DNA of 35,650 nt from Deltaproteobacteria bacterium (GCA_012728915.1 JAAYEC010000009.1:1-35650), one strand, 5' to 3'; counted from the first letter of the stretch, positions 16,854 to 25,249 are shown. Notes: generated by a model not told the origin, from the letters alone. Numbers and translations: made by a program.

Positions 16854-17480
16854 CTATCCGTCTGGTCTCGCCTGATCGCCGGCCCGGGTCTCTTTCCCCT
16901 CCGAGCGCCACGGCACGGCGAGAAAGCTCAGCATCGTGTCGCCGTACCGGCGTCTTTCCTCGAGCCGGTACCCCTCCCGGCGCACGGGAATCTCATCCCG
17001 GACCGAATGCTGGACGACGACGAGACCCCCCTGCGCGAGCAGACCGAGGGACCGGATCAGCCGGAGGGCCTCGCCTGCCGCATCCTCCCCGTAGGGCGGG
17101 TCGGCAAAGATGATGTCGAAGGATTCCCCCCGGTGCCCGAGAAGCCTCAGGGCCCTTTCCGACGGGCATTCGATCACCTCGATCTCCGGGGCCCCGTCTC
17201 CCCGGGCGGGCATGTTGAGAAACCCGCATCGCTCGATGTTCGTCCGAATCGCCCGTGCGCAGGCCCGGTTGCTTTCCACGAAAAGCACCCTCGAGGCCCC
17301 GCGGCTGGCGGCCTCGAGGCCCACGCCGCCTGCCCCCGCGAAAAGGTCGAGAAACCGCCGGCCCTCGACCGGAAGAATGTTGAACAGGGATTCCTTCAGC
17401 CGGTCCGTCGTCGGCCGCAGAGCCTTCGCTTTCGGCGCGGTCAGGACCCTTCCCTTCGCCTTCCCCGAAATGATGCGCAT
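16854..17480 (-). CDS. rsmD: 16S rRNA (guanine966-N2)-methyltransferase RsmD
   Basis: RsmD methylates G966 of 16S rRNA in the assembled 30S subunit. From the ATG at 17478-17480 the protein has 208 residues and begins with the family signature MRIISGKAKGR. The SAM-binding LDLFAGAGGVGLEAASRGA, the acidic LFVES strand end and the catalytic FADPPYG follow. An in-frame TTG at 17507 would add nine atypical residues. Neither start has a recognisable Shine-Dalgarno sequence, because the bases upstream belong to the pyrimidine arm of a heptamer inverted repeat. Its expression could therefore depend on structure or on coupling to asd. coaD follows after 53 bases. Confidence 0.95.
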   Translation of the reverse strand: MRIISGKAKGRVLTAPKAKALRPTTDRLKESLFNILPVEGRRFLDLFAGAGGVGLEAASRGASRVLFVESNRACARAIRTNIERCGFLNMPARGDGAPEIEVIECPSERALRLLGHRGESFDIIFADPPYGEDAAGEALRLIRSLGLLAQGGLVVVQHSVRDEIPVRREGYRLEERRRYGDTMLSFLAVPWRSEGKETRAGDQARPDG

Positions 17481-17559
17481 GGCAAACAGGCTCGCGGCGA
17501 AAGGCAAACGGCTTGGATGCGACGGTTTCCCCCTTGCCCTTCGCCATTTGCCCTTTGCC
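17480..17559 (-). repeat. Heptamer-periodic inverted repeat between asd and rsmD
   Basis: The plus strand from 17480 has 7-base units such as CGGCGAA, AGGCAAA. The minus-strand reading of 17533-17559 has the same pattern (ATGGCGA, AGGGCAA). The arms are inverted and would pair over about 27 bases with mismatches, around a loop of about 16 bases. The element fills the gap exactly, from the base before the asd stop to the first base of the rsmD ATG. Its unit (about RGGCNAA) is shared with the elements at 28325 and 29620. Confidence 0.7.
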
Positions 17560-18579
17560 TCAGTTCAAATAGTCCCTGGCGTAGATCTCCGCAATCTGGA
17601 CCGCGTTGAGGGCCGCACCCTTGCGCAGATTGTCGGAGACGACCCACAGGTTGATCCCGTTCTGGATCGACTCGTCCTCGCGGATCCTGCCCACGTAGGT
17701 CCCATCCTTGCCCGCGGCGGTGATGGCCAGGGGGTATTGCCGCTTGACCGGGTCGTCCACGACGATGACGCCGGGCGCCTTCTCCAGCAGCTCCTTGACC
17801 TCCGCCGCGCTGATCTTCTTCTCCGTCTCGATGTTCACCGACTCGGAGTGGGCGCGGAGCACGGGCACGCGCACCGTCGTGGCCGTGACGCCGATCGACT
17901 CGTCGCCGAAGATCTTCCTGGTCTCCCAGACCATCTTCATCTCTTCCTTGGTGTATCCGTTCTCGAGGAAGACATCGATCTGGGGCAGGCAGTTGAAGGC
18001 GATCTGGTAGGGGTAGACCTTCGCCACGGGCTCCTTGAAGCTCAGCAGGGCCCTCGTCTGGTCGATGAGCTCGTCCATGGCCTTCTTCCCCGTTCCCGAG
18101 ACGGACTGGTAGGTCGACACGACGATGCGCTTGATCCGCGCAGCGTCGTGGATGGGTTTCAGGGCGACCACCATCTGGATCGTCGAGCAGTTGGGGTTGG
18201 CGATGATTCCCCGTTTCCTGAAGCCGGCGATTTGCTCCGGGTTCACCTCGGGCACGACGAGCGGGATGTCGGGCTCGTTGCGAAACGCCGCCGTGTTGTC
18301 GATGACCACGCACCCGGCCCTGACCGCATGGGGAGCAAACACCTGGCTGATGCTTCCTCCCGCGGAGAAGAGCCCGATCTCGATGCCGTCGAAGGAATCC
18401 TCCTTCAGCACCTGTACCGGGTAGGATTTGCCCCTGAACTCCAGCTCCTTGCCGACGGATCGCTCCGAGGCCAGCAGCCTCAGTTCGCCCACGGGGAAGT
18501 TCCGCTCCTCGAGAATGCTGATCATTTCGTTTCCGACGGCGCCCGTGGCGCCGACGACGGCTACCCTGTAGGTTCTCAT
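17560..18579 (-). CDS. asd: Aspartate-semialdehyde dehydrogenase
   Basis: Asd reduces aspartyl phosphate with NADPH to aspartate semialdehyde, the branch point to lysine/diaminopimelate, threonine and methionine. The 339-residue length is standard. It shows the NADP-binding GATGAVGNEM loop, the SAGGS segment, and the active-site cysteine Cys131 in NPNCSTIQ. STYQSVSGTGKKAMDEL and the substrate-binding RVPVLRAHSE motif with the catalytic His follow. The ATG has GGAGGGAAGGGA just upstream. It follows pssA after 70 bases and is the last gene before a heptamer-repeat hairpin. aspC, which supplies aspartate, lies three genes further on. Confidence 0.97.
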   Translation of the reverse strand: MRTYRVAVVGATGAVGNEMISILEERNFPVGELRLLASERSVGKELEFRGKSYPVQVLKEDSFDGIEIGLFSAGGSISQVFAPHAVRAGCVVIDNTAAFRNEPDIPLVVPEVNPEQIAGFRKRGIIANPNCSTIQMVVALKPIHDAARIKRIVVSTYQSVSGTGKKAMDELIDQTRALLSFKEPVAKVYPYQIAFNCLPQIDVFLENGYTKEEMKMVWETRKIFGDESIGVTATTVRVPVLRAHSESVNIETEKKISAAEVKELLEKAPGVIVVDDPVKRQYPLAITAAGKDGTYVGRIREDESIQNGINLWVVSDNLRKGAALNAVQIAEIYARDYLN

Positions 18580-18649
18580 GGATTCCCTTCCCTCCTCGAG
18601 CGTCTCGTCCCGTGCATCCGGTATCCTCCCGCGAACGGCGGCATGCCGC

Positions 18650-19489
18650 TCACGGCGCGGTCCTAGGTTTCGTTTCCGTCTTGGCCCCGCCGGCGTCGGC
18701 GGGTTGCGTCCCCTTGGCCGGCCCGAACAGGCGTCTCGCCGTCTGCAGGACCCACAAGGCCGGACCGGAAATCGCGTAACTGACGGCGAAGGTAAAGATC
18801 ATGATCTGAGGCTCCGCCAGGACGATGATCATCAGGATGACGGCCAGCACCACCGTCATGAACGGCTCCCGGCTCAGGAAGTGCAGGTCCTTGAAGCTGT
18901 AGAACTTGATGCTGCTCACCATCAGGAGCGACAGCGCGATCATCCCGATCAGGATCGAGACGTGCGTGAACATGCCCTCCCCTCCCAGGTAATCGTAGAG
19001 CAGCACCGTCGAGGAGACGACGATGGCAGCCGCTGGGATGGCGAGCCCGTTGAAGTAACGGCTGTCGATAACTCCGATCTGGACGTTGAACCGGGCGAGG
19101 CGCAGGGCCCCGCACGTCGTGAACAGGGCCGCGGCGAGCCACCCCCACTTCCCGAAGGAGGAGAGGGACCACGTGTAGGCCAGAACCGACGGCGCCACCC
19201 CGAACGCCACCAGGTCCGACAGCGAGTCGTATTCCACGCCGAAGCTCGACGTGGTGTGGGTCATCCGAGCAATCCGACCGTCCAGGCCGTCCAGGATCAG
19301 CGAGATCGGGATGGCGACGGCCGCGTGGAGAAACTGGCCCTGGATGGAGGATATGATCGCGTAAATGCCCGCGAAGAGGCTCGCCGTCGTGAAGAGATTG
19401 GGGAGGATGTACACCCCCTTCTTCATCTGGTCCTTCGGGAAGAATTTCCCTCTCCTGAGGAAGCGTTCTCTCTTGACGTTCTTGTCCAT
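18650..19489 (-). CDS. pssA: CDP-diacylglycerol-serine O-phosphatidyltransferase
   Basis: PssA makes phosphatidylserine from CDP-diacylglycerol and serine in the inner membrane. The 279-residue protein has several hydrophobic segments and the CDP-alcohol phosphatidyltransferase signature (residues 67-89 in the longer form: DGLDGRIAR ... FGVEYDSLSD, that is DGxxAR-x8-Gxxx-D-xxx-D). A proline/alanine-rich charged tail ends the protein. The ATG at 19487-19489 shares its A with the psd stop (TGATG), so translation is probably coupled; a GTG immediately before is an alternative. Product and substrate link it to Psd just upstream and to CdsA, 4 kb away in this window. Confidence 0.95.
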   Translation of the reverse strand: MDKNVKRERFLRRGKFFPKDQMKKGVYILPNLFTTASLFAGIYAIISSIQGQFLHAAVAIPISLILDGLDGRIARMTHTTSSFGVEYDSLSDLVAFGVAPSVLAYTWSLSSFGKWGWLAAALFTTCGALRLARFNVQIGVIDSRYFNGLAIPAAAIVVSSTVLLYDYLGGEGMFTHVSILIGMIALSLLMVSSIKFYSFKDLHFLSREPFMTVVLAVILMIIVLAEPQIMIFTFAVSYAISGPALWVLQTARRLFGPAKGTQPADAGGAKTETKPRTAP

Positions 19490-20130
19490 CACAGGACCCC
19501 AAGCGGTGTTTCCCCGGCGCGCACCTTCTGGCCGGCCTGGACGAGGATTTTCGATTCAAGCGGCAGGACGACCTCGAGCCTCGAGCCGAAGCAGATCAGT
19601 CCGAACCGCTGACCTCTGACAACCTCCATGCCCTCCCCGACCCAGCAGACGATCCTTCGGGCGATGAGCCCCGCGATCTGGATGGTGAGGAACGCCTTCC
19701 CTTCTTTCGTCCGGATCAGGACGGAGTTCCTCTCGTTGTCCGCGGAGGCCTTGTCCAGATCGGCCGAGAGGAATTTACCCGCCTGATACTCGATCCTCTC
19801 CACGCGCCCGGAATGGGGGGCGCGGTTGACGTGGACGTTGAACACGTTCATGAAAATGCTGACCTTCCGGTAGGTGCCCTGCAGCAACCCGTCGAGGCAC
19901 ACCTCTTCGACGTTGAGCACCCTCCCGTCGGCGGGGGACACGAGAAGTCCTTCCCCGGAGGGGACCGCCCTCTCGGGGTTCCGGAAGAAGAAGGCAACGA
20001 ACAGCATGACCGCCAAGACGGCCGAGGCAAAGCCCTTCAGGCCCACCCAGAACAGGGCGGCCGCCGCGAGCCCGAGCGCGACGATGAGCGGGATTCCTTC
20101 CCGCACGATATATTCCCCATGCCTGTCCAT
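19489..20130 (-). CDS. psd: Phosphatidylserine decarboxylase proenzyme, short archaeal-type
   Basis: Psd decarboxylates phosphatidylserine to phosphatidylethanolamine. At 213 residues it belongs to the short (archaeal-type) group that usually pairs with this kind of PssA. An N-terminal membrane region (about 14-50) precedes RNPERAVP, SPADGRV and the FNVHVNRAPHSG segment. The pyruvoyl cofactor should form by self-cleavage at Gly182-Ser183 in FGSRLEVVLP. The start is ATG at 20128-20130, 30 bases after the DUF465 gene. psd and pssA share a base, and together they convert CDP-diacylglycerol to phosphatidylethanolamine. Confidence 0.95.
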   Translation of the reverse strand: MDRHGEYIVREGIPLIVALGLAAAALFWVGLKGFASAVLAVMLFVAFFFRNPERAVPSGEGLLVSPADGRVLNVEEVCLDGLLQGTYRKVSIFMNVFNVHVNRAPHSGRVERIEYQAGKFLSADLDKASADNERNSVLIRTKEGKAFLTIQIAGLIARRIVCWVGEGMEVVRGQRFGLICFGSRLEVVLPLESKILVQAGQKVRAGETPLGVL

Positions 20131-20160
20131 GCGTCCGCCTGTCTCCCTGCTCCGGGGCGC

Positions 20161-20388
20161 TCAGTCGCCCTGCCTGTACTTCGAGAGGATCGCGTAGATC
20201 CGGTCCTTGCTCGCGAGCTTCATCTTCTGCAGCGTCTTCCGCTCCATTTCCTCCTGGGGGGTGAGGTAGATCCGCCGGTTGAAGTCCTCGAGCGCGGTCT
20301 CGAGTCTCCGGTGATCGTCCACGTGTCGCTTCAGTTCGCCGTCCTGCCGGATGTATCGCTCGATGAGCAGTTCGTCGGCTTGTTCCAT
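20161..20388 (-). CDS. Small DUF465/YdcH-like protein
   Basis: This is a 75-residue, highly charged and mostly helical protein beginning MEQADELLIERYI. The end pattern, in which ERKTLQKMKLASKDRIYAIL resembles the LKKEKLxLKDxI tail, matches the DUF465 (YdcH-like) family of small coiled-coil proteins, whose function is not established. AGGAG lies 7 bases before the ATG at 20386-20388. The longer open frame upstream is non-coding. A TATAAG -10-like box (minus strand, 20425-20420) lies in the 100-base gap after tsaB, but I see no convincing -35, so a promoter is only possible. psd follows after 30 bases. Confidence 0.85.
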   Translation of the reverse strand: MEQADELLIERYIRQDGELKRHVDDHRRLETALEDFNRRIYLTPQEEMERKTLQKMKLASKDRIYAILSKYRQGD

Positions 20389-20488
20389 GTCCGTCTCCTG
20401 CTTCTGCAAAAGAGCTTCGCTTATACCACAAACCCCCGGCGCAATGTAGCGAAAATTGAATCGCCGCGGGCCTTCGCCCTCCTTCCGC

Positions 20489-21181
20489 TCACGGCTTTTC
20501 CCCGAGACGGACCTCGGCCTCCGACCGGCGGAGGTAGCGCGGAACGAAGGTCGCGAGATCGAGCACGTCGCCCCGCAGGTACCGTCTCCGGCCGATGAGC
20601 GCGACGCTCGAGGCCCGGACCGATTGCTGGTTCGGGGCAAGGAAATGGGAAAGCCCCCTGGGGCGCTCGGCGATGAGGCGGGCCGCCGCCGCCAGCCCGT
20701 CCCCCAGAAACAGGGCGTTCCCCTCGACGAGCGGCAGGATCTCGCAGGGCGCGGCGACCCGTTCGTCCAGCACCGGCTCGGGACGTCCTTCCCCGTCGAT
20801 TCGATACAGCGCCGCGTACACTTCGCCCTTGCGCGCGTCGATCAGGGGACAGACCAGGCCTGCGAACCCCGCGGCGTTGCAGGCGAGCGCCTCGAGCGTG
20901 GAGACGCCGACAGCGGGAGCTCCCGTCGCAAACGCAAGCCCCTTGACGGTGCTGGCGCCGATGCGCAGGCCCGTGAACGACCCCGGTCCCACGGTCAGCG
21001 CGAAAAGGCCGACATCCCCGATGCCGAGCCCCGCCAGCGCGAGAGCCTGGTTCACGGCAGGCAGTACCGTCTCGGAATGGTTGAGCGGCAGGTTGAAGAA
21101 ATACTCCGCGAGGACCCGCTCGTCACGGAGCAGGGCCACGCCCGCCGTCTTGGTCGCCGTGTCGATGGCCAGTGTGATCAT
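20489..21181 (-). CDS. tsaB: tRNA threonylcarbamoyladenosine biosynthesis protein TsaB
   Basis: TsaB is the non-catalytic scaffold partner of TsaD and TsaE in making t6A at position 37 of ANN-decoding tRNAs. The 230-residue product has the ASKHA-fold signs ITLAIDTATKTAGVAL, NHSETVLPAV and GPGSFTGLRIG, and DARKGEVYAALY in the second half. The ATG at 21179-21181 follows a 246-base gap that contains an octamer hairpin. A TATAGT box on the minus strand at 21218-21213 could be its -10, but without a good -35. Neither tsaD nor tsaE is in the window. Confidence 0.95.
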   Translation of the reverse strand: MITLAIDTATKTAGVALLRDERVLAEYFFNLPLNHSETVLPAVNQALALAGLGIGDVGLFALTVGPGSFTGLRIGASTVKGLAFATGAPAVGVSTLEALACNAAGFAGLVCPLIDARKGEVYAALYRIDGEGRPEPVLDERVAAPCEILPLVEGNALFLGDGLAAAARLIAERPRGLSHFLAPNQQSVRASSVALIGRRRYLRGDVLDLATFVPRYLRRSEAEVRLGEKP

Positions 21182-21251
21182 ATCCTCAACGATGAATGCC
21201 CAGGCAATCTGGACTATAAAGCCGTATGCGGGGCTTACATTCTATGGCTGT

Positions 21252-21374
21252 GAACTTAGGAAGCTATGAAGAGCGGAAGATCGGAAAGAAAATATTTTCC
21301 CGTCCTGGTCTGTTATTCTCTCTTATCCGCTCTTCCTAACATCCGATCTTCCGATCTTCATGGTTTCGAAGCTC
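21252..21374 (-). repeat. Octamer-periodic inverted repeat between rseP and tsaB
   Basis: Plus-strand units from 21252 begin GAAG/GAAC every 8 bases (for example GAAGAGCG, GAAGATCG). The minus-strand reading of 21374-21342 repeats the theme (GAAGATCG twice in a row), and further units lie at 21311-21341. The outermost 33-34 bases of the two arms match at about 27 positions allowing one gap, so a long stem is plausible, with a loop of about 50 bases. The unit order (GAAGCTAT then GAAGAGCG) parallels the element at 6192 closely enough to suggest common descent. Confidence 0.75.
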
Positions 21375-21427
21375 AAACCGTCGAATGCAGGCTTGAGACG
21401 GCTGCCATCCCGCCAGAGAGCTGCGCA

Positions 21428-22492
21428 CTACTCTCCGAAGATCCGCATGATGTCGTTGTAGAACACGAAGATCATCAGCATCACCAGGATGAAGAACCCC
21501 ACCTGTTGGGCCCGCTCCCTCCACCGGATGTTGACTTCCCTTCCCGTGACGAGTTCGATGAGGAAGAACAGCAGGTGTCCGCCGTCCAGCACGGGAATGG
21601 GGAATAGGTTCAGAACGGCCAGGTTGATGCTCAGCAGGGCCATGAAGAAAACGAAGTTCATGATCCCCTTCTTGACGTGGGCGCCCGCCATCTGGGCGAT
21701 CGCGATGGGGCCCCCGAGGGAGTCCGGGGAGACGACGCCCTGGACCATTTTCACGATGCTGATGACGGTCAGCTCCGTGATGTTCCACGTCTGCTCCACC
21801 CCGGACCAGAGGGCCCGGAAGGGATTCTGGCGGTCGAGAAAGGTGTTGCTCGACGCCCCCACGCCGATCTTCCAGATGTCGACATCCTCTCCGAAAATGC
21901 TCTTCCCCCTGGCCAGCTCCGGCTTCACGCGGATCTCCTGCAGCGCCCCGTCCCGCTTCACCTTCACGGCAAGCTCCCGGCCCTCACTCCGGGAGATCGT
22001 ATCGGCCAGTTCGCCCCAGCGGATCACGGTCTTCCCGTCGATGGCAACGACCTGGTCTCCGGCGCGAAAGCCCGCGGCCTCCGCGGGGGATCCCGGCTGG
22101 ATGCTGCCGATGTCCGTCGTCAGGCTCGGCACGCCGACCATGTAGATGACGGCGAAGGCCAGGACCGCGAAGAGGAAGTTGAACAGGGGGCCTGCGACGA
22201 CAATGGCGATTTTCTTGAGGACATGCTGTTTCACGAAGGAACGCCGCTCATCCGCGGGAAGCACATTGTCCGCGTCCGACTCGCCCAGGAGCTTGACGTA
22301 CCCTCCCAGCGGCACCATGGAGATCATGTACTCCGTCTCGCCCACCTTGCGGCCGATGAGCCTGGGACCGAACCCCAGCGAGAACTTCAGGACGCCCACC
22401 CCGAGGGACTTGGCCAGCAGGAAATGCCCCAGCTCGTGGACGAAGATCAGGACGCCCAGCAGCACGACGACCGATACGACGTTGACACCCAT
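21428..22492 (-). CDS. rseP: Site-2 intramembrane metalloprotease RseP
   Basis: RseP is an inner-membrane zinc protease that cleaves transmembrane substrates such as anti-sigma factors and leftover signal peptides. The 354-residue protein has the HELGH zinc motif at residues 19-23 in the first membrane segment. A single PDZ domain follows (about 115-195, DIGSIQPGSPAEAAGFRAGDQVV); E. coli RseP has two. The second catalytic motif NLFPIPVLDGGH lies in a late membrane segment. It begins 7 bases after dxr and is the last gene of the uppS-cdsA-dxr-rseP group. No anti-sigma factor gene is nearby, so the substrate is unknown. Confidence 0.96.
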   Translation of the reverse strand: MGVNVVSVVVLLGVLIFVHELGHFLLAKSLGVGVLKFSLGFGPRLIGRKVGETEYMISMVPLGGYVKLLGESDADNVLPADERRSFVKQHVLKKIAIVVAGPLFNFLFAVLAFAVIYMVGVPSLTTDIGSIQPGSPAEAAGFRAGDQVVAIDGKTVIRWGELADTISRSEGRELAVKVKRDGALQEIRVKPELARGKSIFGEDVDIWKIGVGASSNTFLDRQNPFRALWSGVEQTWNITELTVISIVKMVQGVVSPDSLGGPIAIAQMAGAHVKKGIMNFVFFMALLSINLAVLNLFPIPVLDGGHLLFFLIELVTGREVNIRWRERAQQVGFFILVMLMIFVFYNDIMRIFGE

Positions 22493-22499
22493 GGAAAAA

Positions 22500-23663
22500 T
22501 CACCCTGTTCCTTCTTTCATGATCTCTTCGGCCTGCCCTCGTGCCCAGGCATCCGCCGACAGGACGGCCTGCAGCGAGGTCAGCTCGACAACGGCATGCC
22601 GGGCCATCACGTGCTCGATGACCCGGGCAATGTCCAGAAACGCGATGCGCCCTTCCAGAAAGGCGTTAACCGCCTCCTCGTTGGCCGCGTTCATGACCGC
22701 GGGCATGGTGCCCCCCGCCTTGCCGGCCTCGTAACCGAGCCTCAGGCACGGGAAGCGCTCGACATCCGGGGCCAGGAATTCCAGGACGCCCGCCTTCACG
22801 GGATGAAAGGGCGGAAAGCCGCCGGGGTGCCTGTCCGGGTAGAACAGCGCATAGGAGATCGGCCCCCGCATGTCGGGCTGGCCCATCTGGGCCAGCACGG
22901 AGCCGTCGACGAACTCCACGAGGGAGTGCACGATGCTCTGGGGATGGATGACCACGTCGATGCGGTCATAGCCGACCCCGAAGAGCCACCGGGCCTCGAT
23001 GACCTCGAGCCCCTTGTTCATCATGGTGGCCGAGTCGATCGTGATCTTCCGGCCCATCGCCCAGTTCGGATGCCGGAGAGCCCCGGCGACGGTAACCCTT
23101 TCCAGCTCCTGCTGCGTCGCTCTCCGGAAGGGCCCCCCCGATGCAGTCAGGATGACCCTGGCCACGCTGCCGGTCGGATTCCCCTCGATGCACTGGAATA
23201 CGGCGCTGTGCTCGCTGTCGACGGGGATGAGCCGCACCCCTTTCAGACGAGCCTTTTCGGTGACGAGGGGCCCGGCCGTGACAAGCGTTTCCTTGTTGGC
23301 CAGGGCCACGTCCCGGCCCGCCTCGATGGCCGCCATCGTCGGCAGGAGTCCCGCGGCCCCGACGATGGCCGAGAGCACGAGGCCGGCCCCCGGCGCCGTC
23401 GCGACACGGCAATATCCCTCGTCGCCCCAGAGCACGGCCCCGGGACATTCCGAGCCCAGCCTCTCCCGGAGCGAGCAGGCATGTTCCTCGTCGATCACGG
23501 AAACGATCTCGGGCCGGAACCGGAGGACCTGCTCGCTCAGCAGATCGATGTTGCGGCCTGCCGCCAGGGCGACCACCCGGAGCTCCCCGGGGTTCCTCGT
23601 CACCACGTCGAGGGCGCTGACCCCGATCGATCCTGTCGAGCCGAGTATGGCGATCTTCTTCAC
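22500..23663 (-). CDS. dxr: 1-deoxy-D-xylulose 5-phosphate reductoisomerase
   Basis: Dxr rearranges and reduces DXP to 2-C-methyl-D-erythritol 4-phosphate with NADPH, the committed step of the MEP pathway. The 387-residue product carries the NADP-binding ILGSTGSIG, ALANKETLVTAG, the metal-binding DSEHSA, the substrate loop TASGGPFR, and HPNWAMGRKITIDSATMMNKGLEVIEA (read as separate active-site segments). The start is GTG at 23661-23663, overlapping the cdsA stop as GTGA; the open frame upstream of it is a shadow of cdsA. With ispG in the same window, two of the pathway's enzymes are present, and uppS uses the downstream isoprenoids. Confidence 0.97.
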   Translation of the reverse strand: MKKIAILGSTGSIGVSALDVVTRNPGELRVVALAAGRNIDLLSEQVLRFRPEIVSVIDEEHACSLRERLGSECPGAVLWGDEGYCRVATAPGAGLVLSAIVGAAGLLPTMAAIEAGRDVALANKETLVTAGPLVTEKARLKGVRLIPVDSEHSAVFQCIEGNPTGSVARVILTASGGPFRRATQQELERVTVAGALRHPNWAMGRKITIDSATMMNKGLEVIEARWLFGVGYDRIDVVIHPQSIVHSLVEFVDGSVLAQMGQPDMRGPISYALFYPDRHPGGFPPFHPVKAGVLEFLAPDVERFPCLRLGYEAGKAGGTMPAVMNAANEEAVNAFLEGRIAFLDIARVIEHVMARHAVVELTSLQAVLSADAWARGQAEEIMKEGTG

Positions 23664-24469
23664 GAGAGCACGTACGTCCTGTAGTAGTAGACAAAGGGCA
23701 CGATGAACAGCAGGCAGTCCAGCCTGTCGAGGATCCCGCCGTGGCCCGGCAGGATGCCGCCGGAATCTTTCGCGCCCGATGCCCTCTTGATCAGCGATTC
23801 GAACAGGTCCCCGAGCTGTCCGAAAATCCCGCCGGCCAGGCCGATGGCGGCGATATGCGCCGCGGGGACCCCCGGCAGGAAAAAATGCCGGTAGATCAGG
23901 CAACCCGCCACGCTTCCGACTGCGAGGCCCAGGAGCCCCTCCACGGTCTTCCCCGGGCTCACGAGGGGCATGAGCTTGCGCCGACCGAAGCTCCTGCCCA
24001 CGTAAAAGGCCGCGATGTCCCCCGAAAAAGCAAGTACGATGACGAAGAAGATCCAGGCCACCCCCTGGCCGTCGCTCCTCAGCAGGATGAAGTGCGACAG
24101 CATGACGGGCAGGTACAGGTAGCCCAGGACGTAGCGCGCGAGCGGATTGAGATCGAGGGCGCCTTCCCTCACGCCGAACAGGGTGAGAACGAAGACCAGC
24201 AGGCTCGACAGGACTGCAACGGCCAGGACCGCAGCCGCGCCGGCCATGGCGGCGGCAAGGGGCGCCAGGAGCCCGAAGAGCATGAGGGCGCGTTTCTCCA
24301 TGGCCCCGTCCCGCCCGAACACGAGCCGGTTGTACTCGAGGACAGCCACGGCGGTGACCAGGAGGACGAAGCCGGCAAAGACGGGCTCCGGGGCAAAATA
24401 TACGATCGAGAAGAGGACGGGGACGGCGATGATGCCCGTGACCCACCTCTTGACGTGCGGGCTGGTCAT
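23660..24469 (-). CDS. cdsA: Phosphatidate cytidylyltransferase
   Basis: CdsA makes CDP-diacylglycerol from phosphatidic acid and CTP, feeding PssA and other phospholipid synthases. The 269-residue integral membrane protein has about seven or eight hydrophobic segments. It has the complete C-terminal family signature SLIKRASGAKDSGG followed by ILPGHGGILDRLD, and an SPGKTVEG stretch. The ATG at 24467-24469 overlaps the uppS stop (ATGA), and its own stop overlaps the dxr start, so three genes are linked by 4-base overlaps. The 49 extra codons upstream lie within uppS and are not coding here. Confidence 0.96.
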   Translation of the reverse strand: MTSPHVKRWVTGIIAVPVLFSIVYFAPEPVFAGFVLLVTAVAVLEYNRLVFGRDGAMEKRALMLFGLLAPLAAAMAGAAAVLAVAVLSSLLVFVLTLFGVREGALDLNPLARYVLGYLYLPVMLSHFILLRSDGQGVAWIFFVIVLAFSGDIAAFYVGRSFGRRKLMPLVSPGKTVEGLLGLAVGSVAGCLIYRHFFLPGVPAAHIAAIGLAGGIFGQLGDLFESLIKRASGAKDSGGILPGHGGILDRLDCLLFIVPFVYYYRTYVLS

Positions 24470-25209
24470 GACCGTGTCTTCTGCAGCTGGGCGCTCGTCT
24501 GCCCGAACCGCCGCTCCCGTTTCTGGTACTCGAGGAGAGCCTCGAGAAGCTGTTCCTCCCGGAAATCGGGCCAGAGGGTTTCGGTGAAATAGAATTCCGT
24601 GTAGGCCATCTGCCACAGGAGGAAGTTGCTCAGGCGGTACTCTCCGCTCGTCCGGATGAGCAGGTCGGGGTCGGGAAGGCCCCTCGTGTGGAGACGGGCC
24701 GCGAAGCTCTCCTCCGTGATCGACGCCGAGTCGATTGCCCTCCTCCCCGCCTCCTCGGCAATCGTCCTGACGGCCTGCAGGATCTCGTCATGGCTGCCGT
24801 AGTTCAGGGCGAGGATCAGGGTCATCGCCGCGTTGCCTGCCGTCTTGGCGACGGTATCGTCCAGCACGGCCTTGACCCTCGGCGGAAGGGCTCCCGTCCG
24901 GCCGATCGCCAGCAAACGGATGTTGTTCCTCATCATGCTTTTCAGCTCGGACTTCAAATATCGCTCAAGAAGCGTCATGAGGGCCTTGACTTCCTTCTCG
25001 GGGCGGTTCCAGTTCTCCGAGGAGAAGGCATAGAGGGTGAGATAGGGGATGCCGATCCGGCGGCAACACTCGACAATGCTGCGCACCGATTCCGTCCCCT
25101 CCCGGTGGCCGGCGATGCGCCCCAGGGAGTGATTCTGCGCCCACCGTCCGTTTCCGTCCATGATGATGGCGATGTGCCGTGGAAGGTTGGTTTTGTCGAG
25201 TTGATCCAT
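24466..25209 (-). CDS. uppS: Undecaprenyl diphosphate synthase (isoprenyl transferase)
   Basis: UppS adds isopentenyl units in cis to farnesyl diphosphate, making the C55 carrier lipid for peptidoglycan and O-antigen. The 247-residue protein has the IMDGNGRWA motif with catalytic Asp18. GHREGTESV, the YAFSSENWNRP loop, and the substrate/metal region DLLIRTSGEYRLSNFLLWQMAYTEFYF (one continuous conserved block near residues 195-220) are also visible. The ATG is weakly preceded by AGAG. A promoter-like TTGAAA-N17-TAGTCA sits upstream, after the frr terminator, so this begins a new transcription unit with cdsA, dxr and rseP. Confidence 0.97.
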   Translation of the reverse strand: MDQLDKTNLPRHIAIIMDGNGRWAQNHSLGRIAGHREGTESVRSIVECCRRIGIPYLTLYAFSSENWNRPEKEVKALMTLLERYLKSELKSMMRNNIRLLAIGRTGALPPRVKAVLDDTVAKTAGNAAMTLILALNYGSHDEILQAVRTIAEEAGRRAIDSASITEESFAARLHTRGLPDPDLLIRTSGEYRLSNFLLWQMAYTEFYFTETLWPDFREEQLLEALLEYQKRERRFGQTSAQLQKTRS

Positions 25210-25249
25210 TCAGGCTCTATTTATCGATTTTCAATAATGAATTGACGCT

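Noticed and set aside
20461-20500. Pyrimidine-rich stretch at the tsaB end as a seventh repeat element
   Set aside because: Only one or two units resemble the pattern, the period is not maintained, and no inverted partner is found.
20161-20640. Longer 159-residue version of the DUF465 protein
   Set aside because: The upstream half has no family resemblance, overlaps the end of tsaB, and the internal ATG at 20388 has a good AGGAG.
22500-24446. 648-codon frame that would fuse a cdsA-overlapping stretch to Dxr
   Set aside because: The first 260 or so codons are an out-of-frame reading of cdsA. The GTG at 23663, overlapping the cdsA stop, gives a normal Dxr.
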